From contig CAMWUS010000120.1 in the NCBI GenBank assembly GCA_947177495.1, positions 1 to 5,064 on the forward strand: a stretch of DNA of 5,064 nucleotides, written 5' to 3'. A model generated the notes under the pieces. That model did no database searches and was not told the origin of the DNA. It was given only the letters and a program-made list of their open reading frames with translations. Source of the stretch: an uncultured Clostridia bacterium. GTDB taxonomy: Bacteria; Bacillota; Clostridia; Christensenellales; Borkfalkiaceae. This document shows, piece after piece, positions 1-5,064 of the stretch. The position numbers were made by a program, and so were the translations under genes. Every line of letters begins with the position of its first letter. The first letter of the stretch is position 1.

Positions 1-183
1 GCGCACGAGTTTGGGGCAATCCACCCGAAAAAAGGGGTAGCCGCAGTTGCCTATCAGCGTGAGTTCGATTCCGCCCGTGCCCATATAAGAAATGCGGTGC
101 GTGTATTTCAGCTCGTTCATAACGGCGAGATTCGGCACCACGTGTCCCGCACTGCCTCCGCCCGTAAAAAGAATGCGTTTCAT
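1..183 (-). CDS. murG: MurG, lipid II-forming GlcNAc transferase (N-terminal part, cut by window edge)
   Basis: MurG transfers GlcNAc from UDP-GlcNAc to undecaprenyl-pyrophosphoryl-MurNAc-pentapeptide (lipid I) on the cytoplasmic face of the membrane, making lipid II for peptidoglycan. Only the first 61 residues are visible. They begin MKRILFTGGGSAGHVVPNLA, which carries the family's N-terminal glycine-rich loop (G8-G9-G10, then S11-A12-G13-H14; usual form GGGTGGHxxP) in a Rossmann-type beta-loop-helix. A second motif, MGTGGIE (residues 34-40), matches the usual GTxxGxE stretch. The start is ATG at 183-181 with a weak AGGA directly upstream. Transcription diverges from the neighbouring tRNA. 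The only promoter I can suggest for it is weak (minus-strand TTGTGA at 239-234 and TAAAAC at 216-211). No other cell-wall genes are visible, so a dcw cluster context cannot be judged. The family assignment is firm; a MurG-like paralogue cannot be excluded from 61 residues. Confidence 0.88.
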   Translation of the reverse strand, partial: MKRILFTGGGSAGHVVPNLAVMNELKYTHRISYMGTGGIELTLIGNCGYPFFRVDCPKLVR

Positions 184-278
184 TTCCTATTAGTATATTC
201 CCCGCTTGCGGTTTTATTTCCATTTGACGATTTTCACAAAAAAAGCGCGGAAAAATTTTAAAATCCACTCGATATTGC

Positions 279-307
279 TTGACTTCGGCAAGGGATTTTA
301 CTATACT
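279..307 (+). promoter_or_regulatory. Sigma-A-type promoter of the tRNA-Thr gene
   Basis: The -35 box TTGACT (279-284) and the -10 box TATACT (302-307) are separated by exactly 17 bp, each one base from consensus. Transcription would start near 313-315, about 8-10 nt ahead of the mature tRNA 5' end at 323, which suits a stable-RNA gene with a short leader. Confidence 0.85.
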
Positions 308-322
308 AATTGAGTAAATCAT

Positions 323-398
323 GCTGCTGTGGCTCAGCAGGTAGAGCACGTCCTTGGTAAGGACGAGGTCGGCGGTTCAAATCCGCTCAGCAGCTCCA
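323..398 (+). tRNA. tRNA-Thr (anticodon GGU)
   Basis: A complete cloverleaf can be drawn by hand. Acceptor stem GCTGCTG (323-329) pairs perfectly with CAGCAGC (388-394). The D-stem is GCTC (332-335) with GAGC (344-347) around the loop AGCAGGTA. The anticodon stem CGTCC (349-353) pairs with GGACG (361-365) around TTGGTAA, placing anticodon GGT at 356-358, which reads ACC and ACU threonine codons. The variable loop is AGGTC, and the T-stem GGCGG (371-375) pairs with CCGCT (383-387), one G-U pair, around TTCAAAT. The discriminator is U395, followed by an encoded CCA (396-398). First pairs G1-C72 and C2-G71 fit known bacterial tRNA-Thr identity. The gene has its own promoter and terminator, so it appears to be a single-gene unit. 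Its 3' end is repeated twice downstream. Confidence 0.97.
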
Positions 399-427
399 AA
401 AGCTTTCCCATTCGGGAAAGCTTTTTT
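398..427 (+). terminator. Rho-independent terminator of tRNA-Thr
   Basis: AAAAGCTTTCCC (398-409) pairs perfectly with GGGAAAGCTTTT (414-425) around the loop ATTC, and the T-run continues to 427. It begins at the final A of the tRNA CCA end, so the primary transcript ends right after the tRNA. Confidence 0.88.
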
Positions 428-435
428 CGTGCTTC

Positions 436-504
436 GCGGATTACATCCGCTACTGCGCGCTTCGCGCTTGTGCCGTTGCAAGCAACGGGGCAGCAGCTCC
501 AAAA
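436..504 (+). repeat. Decayed tRNA-Thr 3' end, copy 2, split by a 39-nt hairpin insert
   Basis: CAGCAGCTCCAAAA at 491-504 is identical to tRNA positions 388-401 (acceptor 3' strand, CCA and following As). Just before it, ATCCGCT (445-451) matches the end of the tRNA T-arm (381-387). Between them lie 39 nt (452-490) absent from the intact tRNA, containing hairpins GCGCG-CTT-CGCGC (455-467) and CCGTTG-CAAG-CAACGG (473-488). The part before ATCCGCT is no longer a clear T-arm, but GCGGAT-TAC-ATCCGC (436-450) still folds as a hairpin. No anticodon or D-arm sequence accompanies it, so it cannot be a working tRNA. I read it as a degraded partial copy. Confidence 0.7.
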
Positions 505-539
505 TAAAAACGAACGCCTTGTGCGTTCGTTTTTATTTT
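501..539 (+). terminator. Strong hairpin terminator after tRNA 3'-end copy 2
   Basis: The 17-nt arm AAAATAAAAACGAACGC (501-517) is perfectly complementary to 523-539, with loop CTTGT (518-522). The right arm ends in T5-A-T4, giving a classic terminator, and the A-rich left arm would let it work from the other strand too. It starts within the AAAA that follows the tRNA-like CTCC, as the true tRNA terminator does. Confidence 0.75.
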
Positions 540-591
540 GCAGTTTGGTTGGGTATGAACCGTCAGCGCCTCGTCCTTAAATTTACGGGGT

Positions 592-655
592 CCCCGAAAA
601 AAGATTGGGTAATTATATAGTTTGTGATAAAAAGCAAAGCAATCTTTTTTTGGGG
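592..655. repeat. 16-bp inverted repeat with 32-nt loop, unexplained
   Basis: The arm at 592-607 (CCCCGAAAAAAGATTG) pairs with 640-655 (CAATCTTTTTTTGGGG) over 16 positions, with a single G-U pair (G596 with T651). The AT-rich loop is 608-639. A second palindrome, CGGGG-T-CCCCG (586-596), overlaps the left arm and could form a competing structure. No gene lies within it. It could be a terminator-like structure or the inverted ends of a tiny degraded element. The surrounding 541-660 stretch has no recognisable gene or RNA family. Confidence 0.55.
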
Positions 656-662
656 CAAATAA

Positions 663-785
663 GAGGTCGGCGGTTCAAATCCGCTACTTCACCCTGCGGG
701 CTACTTCGCCTGCGGCTCGTGCCACCCAAGGTTAACCAATTATAAAGTGGGGCGTGCCACCGAAGGTGGGGCAGCAGCTCCAAAA
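663..785 (+). repeat. tRNA-Thr 3' half, copy 3, split by an 86-nt insert
   Basis: Positions 663-685 repeat tRNA positions 365-387 exactly over 23 bp: the last anticodon-stem base, variable loop and whole T-arm including TTCAAAT. Positions 772-785 repeat tRNA positions 388-401 exactly. In the intact tRNA these parts are contiguous; here 86 nt (686-771) separate them. The insert holds an imperfect 17/16-bp tandem repeat (683-699 and 700-715) and a 14-bp direct repeat with one mismatch (719-732 and 754-767). No 5' half (D-arm, anticodon loop) is present upstream, so this is a pseudo-tRNA fragment. The exact match implies recent origin or continuing gene conversion. Confidence 0.8.
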
Positions 786-786
786 T

Positions 787-806
787 CAATAACTGTCAAG
801 TTATTG
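787..806. repeat. 8-bp perfect hairpin after tRNA 3'-end copy 3
   Basis: CAATAACT (787-794) pairs perfectly with AGTTATTG (799-806) around GTCA. It sits where the other two tRNA 3' ends have a terminator, but no T-run follows, so termination is doubtful. Its right arm overlaps the likely -35 box (804-809) of the next gene, so it could instead be an operator or a decayed terminator. Confidence 0.5.
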
Positions 807-832
807 CAAAGACAAAAAGAATATGATATAAT
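804..832 (+). promoter_or_regulatory. Extended -10 promoter of the acetyltransferase gene
   Basis: The -10 box TATAAT (827-832) is a perfect match and is preceded by the extended element TG (824-825) one base upstream. A modest -35 box TTGCAA (804-809, 4 of 6) lies 17 bp away. The start would be near 839, about 30 nt ahead of the ATG at 870. Confidence 0.75.
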
Positions 833-869
833 CATTCTGCTGTAAACAGTAATTTGACGGAGTACGGTT

Positions 870-1301
870 ATGGATTACAATTTTCGGAAGTGCAAAGAAA
901 CGGATTTGGATTTTATCTTGGAGCTCAAAGAAAAATGTTTCAGATGGTATATTGAAAAAATATATGGCTGGGACGAAGATAAGCAGATAGAGTTTACGAA
1001 AAAAGAAATGTGTGAAAATCTTTCCGACATGAAGATTATTCAAGTCGAAGGACAGGACGTTGGGCTTTTCACATTTATTCAAGAGGAAAATGGCGATTGC
1101 CTCATCGGAATGTTTGCGATATTGCCCGAGTACCAAAATCACGGACTGGGCACCAAAATTTTAAAAGACACAATTTCTGAACATCCAAATAAAAGGTTTT
1201 ACTTAAAAACTTATCAAGAAAACCCCGCTCGCTTTTTGTATGAGAGAGTCGGTTTTCATAAGTATGGTGAAACCGATACCCATTGGTTAATGGAACGCTA
1301 A
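870..1301 (+). CDS. GNAT-family N-acetyltransferase
   Basis: This complete 143-residue protein should transfer an acetyl group from acetyl-CoA to an amine, in the cytoplasm; the substrate is unknown. The GNAT acetyl-CoA pyrophosphate loop is visible as Q89-N90-H91-G92-L93-G94 (consensus Q/RxxGxG/A), after the strand GMFAILPEY, and motif B follows as NPARFLYERVGF (118-129) with Y124 where the family often has its acid-base tyrosine. Length is normal for a single GNAT domain; there is no signal peptide or membrane segment. The ATG is supported by CGGAG (858-862) seven bases upstream. It is a single-gene unit with its own promoter and terminator. By my count its coding sequence is about 37% GC, clearly below stretches sampled from the exporter genes (45-63%), and it lies next to tRNA-derived repeats, so acquisition by transfer is plausible but unproven. 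Small-molecule, antibiotic or protein acetylation are all possible. Confidence 0.9.
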   Translation: MDYNFRKCKETDLDFILELKEKCFRWYIEKIYGWDEDKQIEFTKKEMCENLSDMKIIQVEGQDVGLFTFIQEENGDCLIGMFAILPEYQNHGLGTKILKDTISEHPNKRFYLKTYQENPARFLYERVGFHKYGETDTHWLMER

Positions 1302-1324
1302 ATTTCAATTTAACATTATATAAT

Positions 1325-1355
1325 AAAAGTGGGAACAGTATGCTCCCGCTTTTTT
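1325..1355 (+). terminator. Rho-independent terminator of the acetyltransferase gene
   Basis: AAAAGTGGGA (1325-1334) pairs with TCCCGCTTTT (1344-1353), one G-U pair, around a 9-nt loop, followed by a T-run to 1355. It starts 24 bp after the stop codon and separates this gene from the exporter operon. Confidence 0.85.
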
Positions 1356-1413
1356 ATTAAAAATTTTCCCACATATGAATTAAGAGTAGGGCAAAAAAAG
1401 AAAAACGAAAAGC

Positions 1414-1436
1414 GTGTGAAATGCGTAGTTTCATAC
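1414..1436. promoter_or_regulatory. Inverted repeat next to the exporter promoter, possible operator
   Basis: GTGTGAAA (1414-1421) and TTTCATAC (1429-1436) form an 8-bp inverted repeat with one G-U mispairing and a 7-bp spacer. It ends 10 bp before the -35 box of the exporter operon. Exporters of this type are often controlled by a local regulator such as MarR, but no regulator gene is visible here, so the operator role is only a guess. Confidence 0.3.
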
Positions 1437-1446
1437 CGTTGATTGG

Positions 1447-1475
1447 TTGACATTTTTTTTATTTCGTGCTAAGAT
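1447..1475 (+). promoter_or_regulatory. Strong promoter of the ABC exporter operon
   Basis: A perfect -35 box TTGACA (1447-1452) is followed after 17 bp by TAAGAT (1470-1475, 4 of 6), with the extended TG element at 1467-1468. Transcription would start near 1482, giving a leader of only about 40 nt, too short for the attenuator-type leader peptide known ahead of B. subtilis bmrCD. Confidence 0.8.
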
Positions 1476-1509
1476 ATTTACAATTGCGATTTTATAGTTA
1501 CTACTAAAA

Positions 1510-1520
1510 AAGGAGATGAT
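1510..1520 (+). promoter_or_regulatory. Ribosome binding site that fixes the TTG start of the first exporter gene
   Basis: AAGGAGATGAT is a near-complete complement of the 16S rRNA 3' tail. AGGAG (1511-1515) ends 8 nt before the TTG at 1524. The nearest in-frame ATG is at 1575 (residue 18) and has no comparable site, and starting there would remove the conserved amphipathic N-terminus. Confidence 0.85.
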
Positions 1521-1523
1521 TTT

Positions 1524-3290
1524 TTGTTAAAACGGCTTGCCAAATCTATCAGAGAATATAAGCTTGCGTCAATCATGTCGCCGTTGTTCGTTATATTGGA
1601 AGTCATCCTCGAATGCTTGATCCCGCTCGTTATCGTTTGGCTCGGTAAAGCGGTTGAGCGCGACGTTGCCATGTGGGCTTGGAGTAACAATATCAAAGAA
1701 CTCGGAATCGGGCAGTACGCGATTATTCTGCTTGCTATGTCGATTTTGTCGCTTGCTTTCGGTGCGCTTGCGGGCGCTTTCTGCGCTAAAGCGTCGGCGG
1801 GCTTTGCGAAGAATCTCAGGAAAGACCTCTTCTATAAAGTACAGGAGTTTTCTTTCGAGAATATCGACAAGTTCTCTACTTCGTCGCTCGTTACCCGTAT
1901 GACGACGGACGTGACTAACGTACAGTTTTCCTACATGATGATCGTGCGTATGGCGTTCCGTTGCCCTGTCATGCTCGTTTTCTCCGTCGTCATGGCATTC
2001 GTCATCGGCGGTCCGCTTGCATGGATTTTCATAGCGGTCATTCCGTTCCTCTCGGTAATTTTGTTTGTCATCATGAAAAAGGCGATGCCGCTTTTCCGTC
2101 GCGTCTTTAAAAAGTACGATAATCTTAACGAGTCGGTGCAGGAGAATGTGAAGGGGATGCGCGTCGTAAAATCTTACGTGCGCGAAAATTACGAAAAGCA
2201 GAAATTCGACAAGGCGTCCGATTCGCTTTGCGTCGACTTTACCAAGGCGGAGCGTTTGCTCGCGTGGAACAACCCCGTCATGCAGTTCTTTTTCTACGGC
2301 GTGCTTTCCTCGGTAATGTTCGTCGGGTGCTATTTCGGAATTAAAAACGGGACGGATATCACTTGGGAAATTTCCCAGCTTGTCGTATACGGAATGCAGA
2401 TCCTCATGTCGCTCATGATGATTTCCATGGTATTCGTCATGATTACCATGTCGCTTGAAAGTGCGCGCCGTATCGACGAGGTGTTGCAGGAAGAGAGCAC
2501 GCTTCACAACCCCGAGAACCCCGTATACGAAGTTGATGACGGAAGTATCGACTTCGACGACGTATCCTTTAAGTATTCTGCTAATGCCGAGCGCAACGTG
2601 CTCGAAGACATCGATTTGCATATCAAATCGGGCGAAACGATAGGTATTATCGGCGGAACGGGGTCGAGCAAAACCTCGCTCGTCAATCTTATTTCCCGCC
2701 TGTACGACGTGAGCGAAGGCTCGGTGAAGGTGGGCGGAAAGGACGTGCGCGAATACGATATTACTTCGCTGCGCACTCAAGTTTCGGTCGTGTTGCAGAA
2801 AAACATGCTCTTCTCGGGCACGATCAAAGAGAACCTCCGTTGGGGCGATCAGAATGCGACGGATGAGGAAATCGTGGAAGCTTGCCGTCTTGCGCAGGCA
2901 GACGAGTTCGTGAGGAGCTTCCCCGACGGGTACGATACGCATATCGAGCAGGGGGGCACCAACGTATCGGGCGGACAAAAGCAACGCCTTTGTATTGCGC
3001 GCGCGCTGCTCAAAAAACCCAAGGTTCTTATTTTGGACGACTCGACGAGCGCGGTCGATACCAAAACGGATGCGCTGATTCGCAAGGGGTTAAAGGAATA
3101 TCTCCCCGCAACGACCAAAATCATCATTGCGCAACGCACCTCTTCGGTAGAGGACGCCGACCGCATTATCGTAATGGACGGCGGAAAAATCAACGCGGTA
3201 GGTACGCACGCAGAGCTTTTGAAGAGCAACGCGATTTATTCGGAAGTGTACCATTCGCAGAACAAGGGAGGGAAGAGCGATGAAGAGTAA
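1524..3290 (+). CDS. ABC exporter half-transporter, degenerate-site subunit (BmrC/YheI, TM287-like)
   Basis: This is a 588-residue fused permease-ATPase, one half of a heterodimeric ABC exporter in the cytoplasmic membrane; the substrate is unknown, with multidrug export the usual family role. Six membrane segments fall near residues 18-41, 65-88, 138-160, 163-184, 252-273 and 285-310. The intracellular-loop motif DKFSTSSLVTRMTTDV (115-130) is typical of this subunit type. The ATPase domain (about 341-588) has Walker A GGTGSSKT (377-384), Q-loop Q425, signature VSGGQ (481-485), Walker B VLILDD (501-506) and D-loop SAVD (509-512). D506 replaces the catalytic glutamate and Q537 replaces the H-loop histidine (IIIAQRTSS), so its own ATP site should be catalytically poor, while its intact SGGQ completes the partner's site. 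Length matches BmrC (about 585). The TTG start is chosen for its strong Shine-Dalgarno site. Translation is probably coupled to the overlapping downstream partner. Confidence 0.95.
   Translation: MLKRLAKSIREYKLASIMSPLFVILEVILECLIPLVIVWLGKAVERDVAMWAWSNNIKELGIGQYAIILLAMSILSLAFGALAGAFCAKASAGFAKNLRKDLFYKVQEFSFENIDKFSTSSLVTRMTTDVTNVQFSYMMIVRMAFRCPVMLVFSVVMAFVIGGPLAWIFIAVIPFLSVILFVIMKKAMPLFRRVFKKYDNLNESVQENVKGMRVVKSYVRENYEKQKFDKASDSLCVDFTKAERLLAWNNPVMQFFFYGVLSSVMFVGCYFGIKNGTDITWEISQLVVYGMQILMSLMMISMVFVMITMSLESARRIDEVLQEESTLHNPENPVYEVDDGSIDFDDVSFKYSANAERNVLEDIDLHIKSGETIGIIGGTGSSKTSLVNLISRLYDVSEGSVKVGGKDVREYDITSLRTQVSVVLQKNMLFSGTIKENLRWGDQNATDEEIVEACRLAQADEFVRSFPDGYDTHIEQGGTNVSGGQKQRLCIARALLKKPKVLILDDSTSAVDTKTDALIRKGLKEYLPATTKIIIAQRTSSVEDADRIIVMDGGKINAVGTHAELLKSNAIYSEVYHSQNKGGKSDEE
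3266..3271 (+). promoter_or_regulatory. Ribosome binding site of the second exporter gene, inside the first gene
   Basis: GGGAGG lies 8 nt before the ATG at 3280, within the last codons of the upstream gene. Together with the 11-bp gene overlap it suggests coupled, roughly equal synthesis of the two subunits. Confidence 0.8.
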
Positions 3291-5064
3291 TGCTTCTTTG
3301 CGGCATCGCCCGCCTATACAAAAGGGGATTTTAAAGCGCGTCATTAAGTCGGTGTTCCATTATTATCCCAAAATGCTCTCGATTGCGCTTGCCTGCATTG
3401 TGTTCAACGCGGTCGTCAGCTCTCTGCCTTCGCTCTTTATGCAAACGGTGTTCGGCGCTCTCAAAGACGCAGTCGAGGCAGGGCAGGACTGGTCTGCGGC
3501 GTGGACGACAATCACCTATCCCATGCTCATTCTCATCGGGCTGTACGTGCTCTCGCTCATTTCGGGCGGTGTCAACAAGCAACTCATGGCAATCGTTACG
3601 CAGGGGTATCTCAGCAAAATGCGTGAGAGAATGTTCAACGGCATGCAGGATTTGCCCATTCGCTATTTCGATACGCACAGCCACGGCGATATCATGAGCT
3701 ATTACACCAACGATATCGATACGCTTCGCCAAATGGTTGCGGAGAGCCTTCCGCAGGCGCTCACTTCGGCGATCATGGTCACAACGCTGTTTATTATCAT
3801 GCTCTATTACAGCGTTTGGCTTACCCTCATCATTCTCGGCGGTATCTTCTTCGTGCTGTTCGTGACTAAAATCGTAGGCGGTGGCGCGGGCAAGTATTTC
3901 ATCGGGCAACAGCGTGCTGTTGCGGCGACGGAAGGCTTCATGGAAGAAATGATGAACGGGCAAAAGGTGGTAAAATCCTTCTGCCACGAGGAAGAGGCAA
4001 AAGCCGATTTCGATAAAGTAAACAATCATCTCTTTGACCAAACCAACCGTGCAAACCGTTATGCGAATATGCTCATGCCCATTTTGGGAAATATCGGTCA
4101 CGTCATGTACGTCGTTATCACGCTTGTCGGTGCCATATTCATTCTCCAACGGGTGGATAATGTAAGCCTTTCCGGTTCCGTCTTCTACAATGCGAAAGGC
4201 ACGGCGGTGGGTATCGCGCTCCTCGTCGCATTCTTGCAGACGACGCGGCAGTTCTTCAACAATATCAACCAAGTTTCACAGCAGGTCAACTCCGTCATTA
4301 TGGGCTTTGCGGGCGCACAGCGCGTGTTTAATCTCATCGACGAAAAGCCCGAAACGGACGACGGCTACGTAACGCTCGTTCACGCTACGGAGGAGAACGG
4401 GGAAATTAAGGAAAGCCCCGTGCGCACGGGTATGTGGGCTTGGAAACACCCGCATACGTCCGACGGGTCTGTCACCTATACCAAACTGACGGGCGACATC
4501 ATCATGGAAGAGGTGGACTTCGGCTATACCGAAGACAAAATCGTATTGCACGATATTTCGCTCTACGCAAAGCCGGGGCAGAAAATCGCATTCGTCGGAG
4601 CGACGGGTGCGGGCAAGACGACGATCACCAACCTGTTAACGCGCTTTTACGATATCGCCGACGGCAAAATTCGTTACGACGGCATCAATATCAACAAAAT
4701 CAAAAAATCGTCGCTGAGAAAGTCGCTCGGCATGGTGTTGCAGGATACCAACCTGTTCACAGGCACGGTAATGGAAAATATCCGTTACGGGAACTTGGAG
4801 GCGACGGACGAAGAATGTATCGCCGCGGCGAAGCTTGCGGGCGCCGACGACTTTATCACGCGTATGCCCGACGGCTATCAAACCGTTCTCCATCAGGGCG
4901 GCGCAAACCTTTCGCAGGGACAGCGGCAGCTTCTTTCCATTGCCCGCGTTGCCGTTGCAAACCCGCCCGTCATGATTTTGGACGAAGCGACGAGCAGTAT
5001 CGATACCCGCACGGAAGAGATCGTACAGAGAGGTATGGATAAGCTCATGGAAGGCAGAACGGTG
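3280..5064 (+). CDS. ABC exporter half-transporter, consensus-site subunit (BmrD/YheH, TM288-like), C-terminus beyond window
   Basis: This is the partner of the upstream subunit; 595 codons are open to the window edge. It starts at ATG 3280, overlapping the previous gene by 11 bp. It has six membrane segments near residues 32-55, 80-98, 158-178, 180-200, 268-290 and 306-324, with the loop motif RYFDTHSHGDIMSYYTND (128-145). The ATPase domain from about 406 has Walker A GATGAGKT (440-447), Q-loop Q488, signature LSQGQ (544-548), Walker B VMILDE with catalytic E569, and D-loop SSID (572-575). The H-loop should lie just past the edge (the window stops at GRTV). This protein therefore supplies the Walker motifs of the hydrolytically competent site, completed by SGGQ of its partner; LSQGQ instead of LSGGQ faces the degenerate site, as in TM288. 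The linker between residues 355 and 405 is unusually long, about 45 residues beyond the compact exporter layout. The substrate is unknown. Confidence 0.95.
   Translation, partial: MKSNASLRHRPPIQKGILKRVIKSVFHYYPKMLSIALACIVFNAVVSSLPSLFMQTVFGALKDAVEAGQDWSAAWTTITYPMLILIGLYVLSLISGGVNKQLMAIVTQGYLSKMRERMFNGMQDLPIRYFDTHSHGDIMSYYTNDIDTLRQMVAESLPQALTSAIMVTTLFIIMLYYSVWLTLIILGGIFFVLFVTKIVGGGAGKYFIGQQRAVAATEGFMEEMMNGQKVVKSFCHEEEAKADFDKVNNHLFDQTNRANRYANMLMPILGNIGHVMYVVITLVGAIFILQRVDNVSLSGSVFYNAKGTAVGIALLVAFLQTTRQFFNNINQVSQQVNSVIMGFAGAQRVFNLIDEKPETDDGYVTLVHATEENGEIKESPVRTGMWAWKHPHTSDGSVTYTKLTGDIIMEEVDFGYTEDKIVLHDISLYAKPGQKIAFVGATGAGKTTITNLLTRFYDIADGKIRYDGININKIKKSSLRKSLGMVLQDTNLFTGTVMENIRYGNLEATDEECIAAAKLAGADDFITRMPDGYQTVLHQGGANLSQGQRQLLSIARVAVANPPVMILDEATSSIDTRTEEIVQRGMDKLMEGRTV

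Noticed and set aside
329..620. Two overlapping plus-strand open frames of 83 and 88 codons
   Set aside because: They start inside the tRNA-Thr gene and run through its terminator and the repeat region. Neither has a ribosome binding site or a recognisable protein motif.
663..785. A second functional tRNA-Thr with an intron
   Set aside because: Removing the 86-nt insert restores only the T-arm and the acceptor 3' strand. No acceptor 5' strand, D-arm or anticodon loop exists upstream, so no complete tRNA can be formed.
428..786. CRISPR array
   Set aside because: The repeats are few, irregularly spaced, of unequal length and clearly derived from the tRNA tail; there are no regular spacers or cas genes.
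1482..1523. Attenuator or riboswitch leader of the exporter operon
   Set aside because: The predicted leader is only about 40 nt, with no room for a leader peptide plus terminator or for a riboswitch aptamer.
1569..2984. 471-codon minus-strand open frame opposite the first exporter gene
   Set aside because: It is wholly antisense to a gene with clear ABC motifs. Its translation is rich in His, Arg, Asp and Glu, as expected from reading the coding bias backwards, with no domain visible.
3331..4272. 313-codon minus-strand open frame opposite the second exporter gene
   Set aside because: It is antisense to the membrane domain of a well-supported gene, with the same low-complexity shadow composition and no recognisable motif.
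4434..5042. 202-codon plus-strand open frame in another frame of the second exporter gene
   Set aside because: The frame read from 3280 contains Walker A, signature and Walker B motifs across this stretch; the alternative frame has none and is Arg-rich shadow sequence.

Overview
The window reads as chromosome of a low-to-mid GC Gram-positive bacterium, most likely an uncultured gut clostridium (Bacillota, Clostridia). The reasons are strong AGGAG-type ribosome binding sites, TTGACA/TATAAT-type promoters, simple hairpin-plus-T-run terminators, and an ABC exporter pair whose sequence style I recall from gut Clostridia. The genus cannot be fixed from this sequence. All calls come from reading by eye; no database search was run.

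Layout. Positions 1-183 (minus strand) hold the first 61 codons of murG, a peptidoglycan precursor glycosyltransferase that runs off the left edge. Divergent from it is a complete tRNA-Thr(GGU) gene (323-398) with its own near-consensus promoter and a Rho-independent terminator. Positions 428-806 have no convincing protein gene. They hold two further copies of the tRNA 3' end, each split at the same T-stem/acceptor junction by a GC-rich insert and each followed by a hairpin, plus a separate 16-bp inverted repeat. This is the most unusual part of the window. A small AT-rich gene for a GNAT-family acetyltransferase (870-1301) follows, with its own extended -10 promoter and terminator.

From about 1440 to the right edge lies a two-gene operon. 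The promoter is TTGACA, 17 bp, then an extended -10. The first gene (1524-3290, TTG start) encodes a membrane-spanning ABC half-transporter with a degenerate ATPase site. The second (3280 to the edge) overlaps it by 11 bp and encodes the partner with a canonical catalytic glutamate. Together they should form an asymmetric heterodimeric exporter of the BmrCD (YheI/YheH), LmrCD or TM287/288 type; the substrate cannot be told from sequence. The second gene is cut by the window edge just before its expected H-loop.

Nothing here is clearly a new multi-gene system. The best candidate for something undescribed is the layered tRNA-derived repeat region at 365-806.
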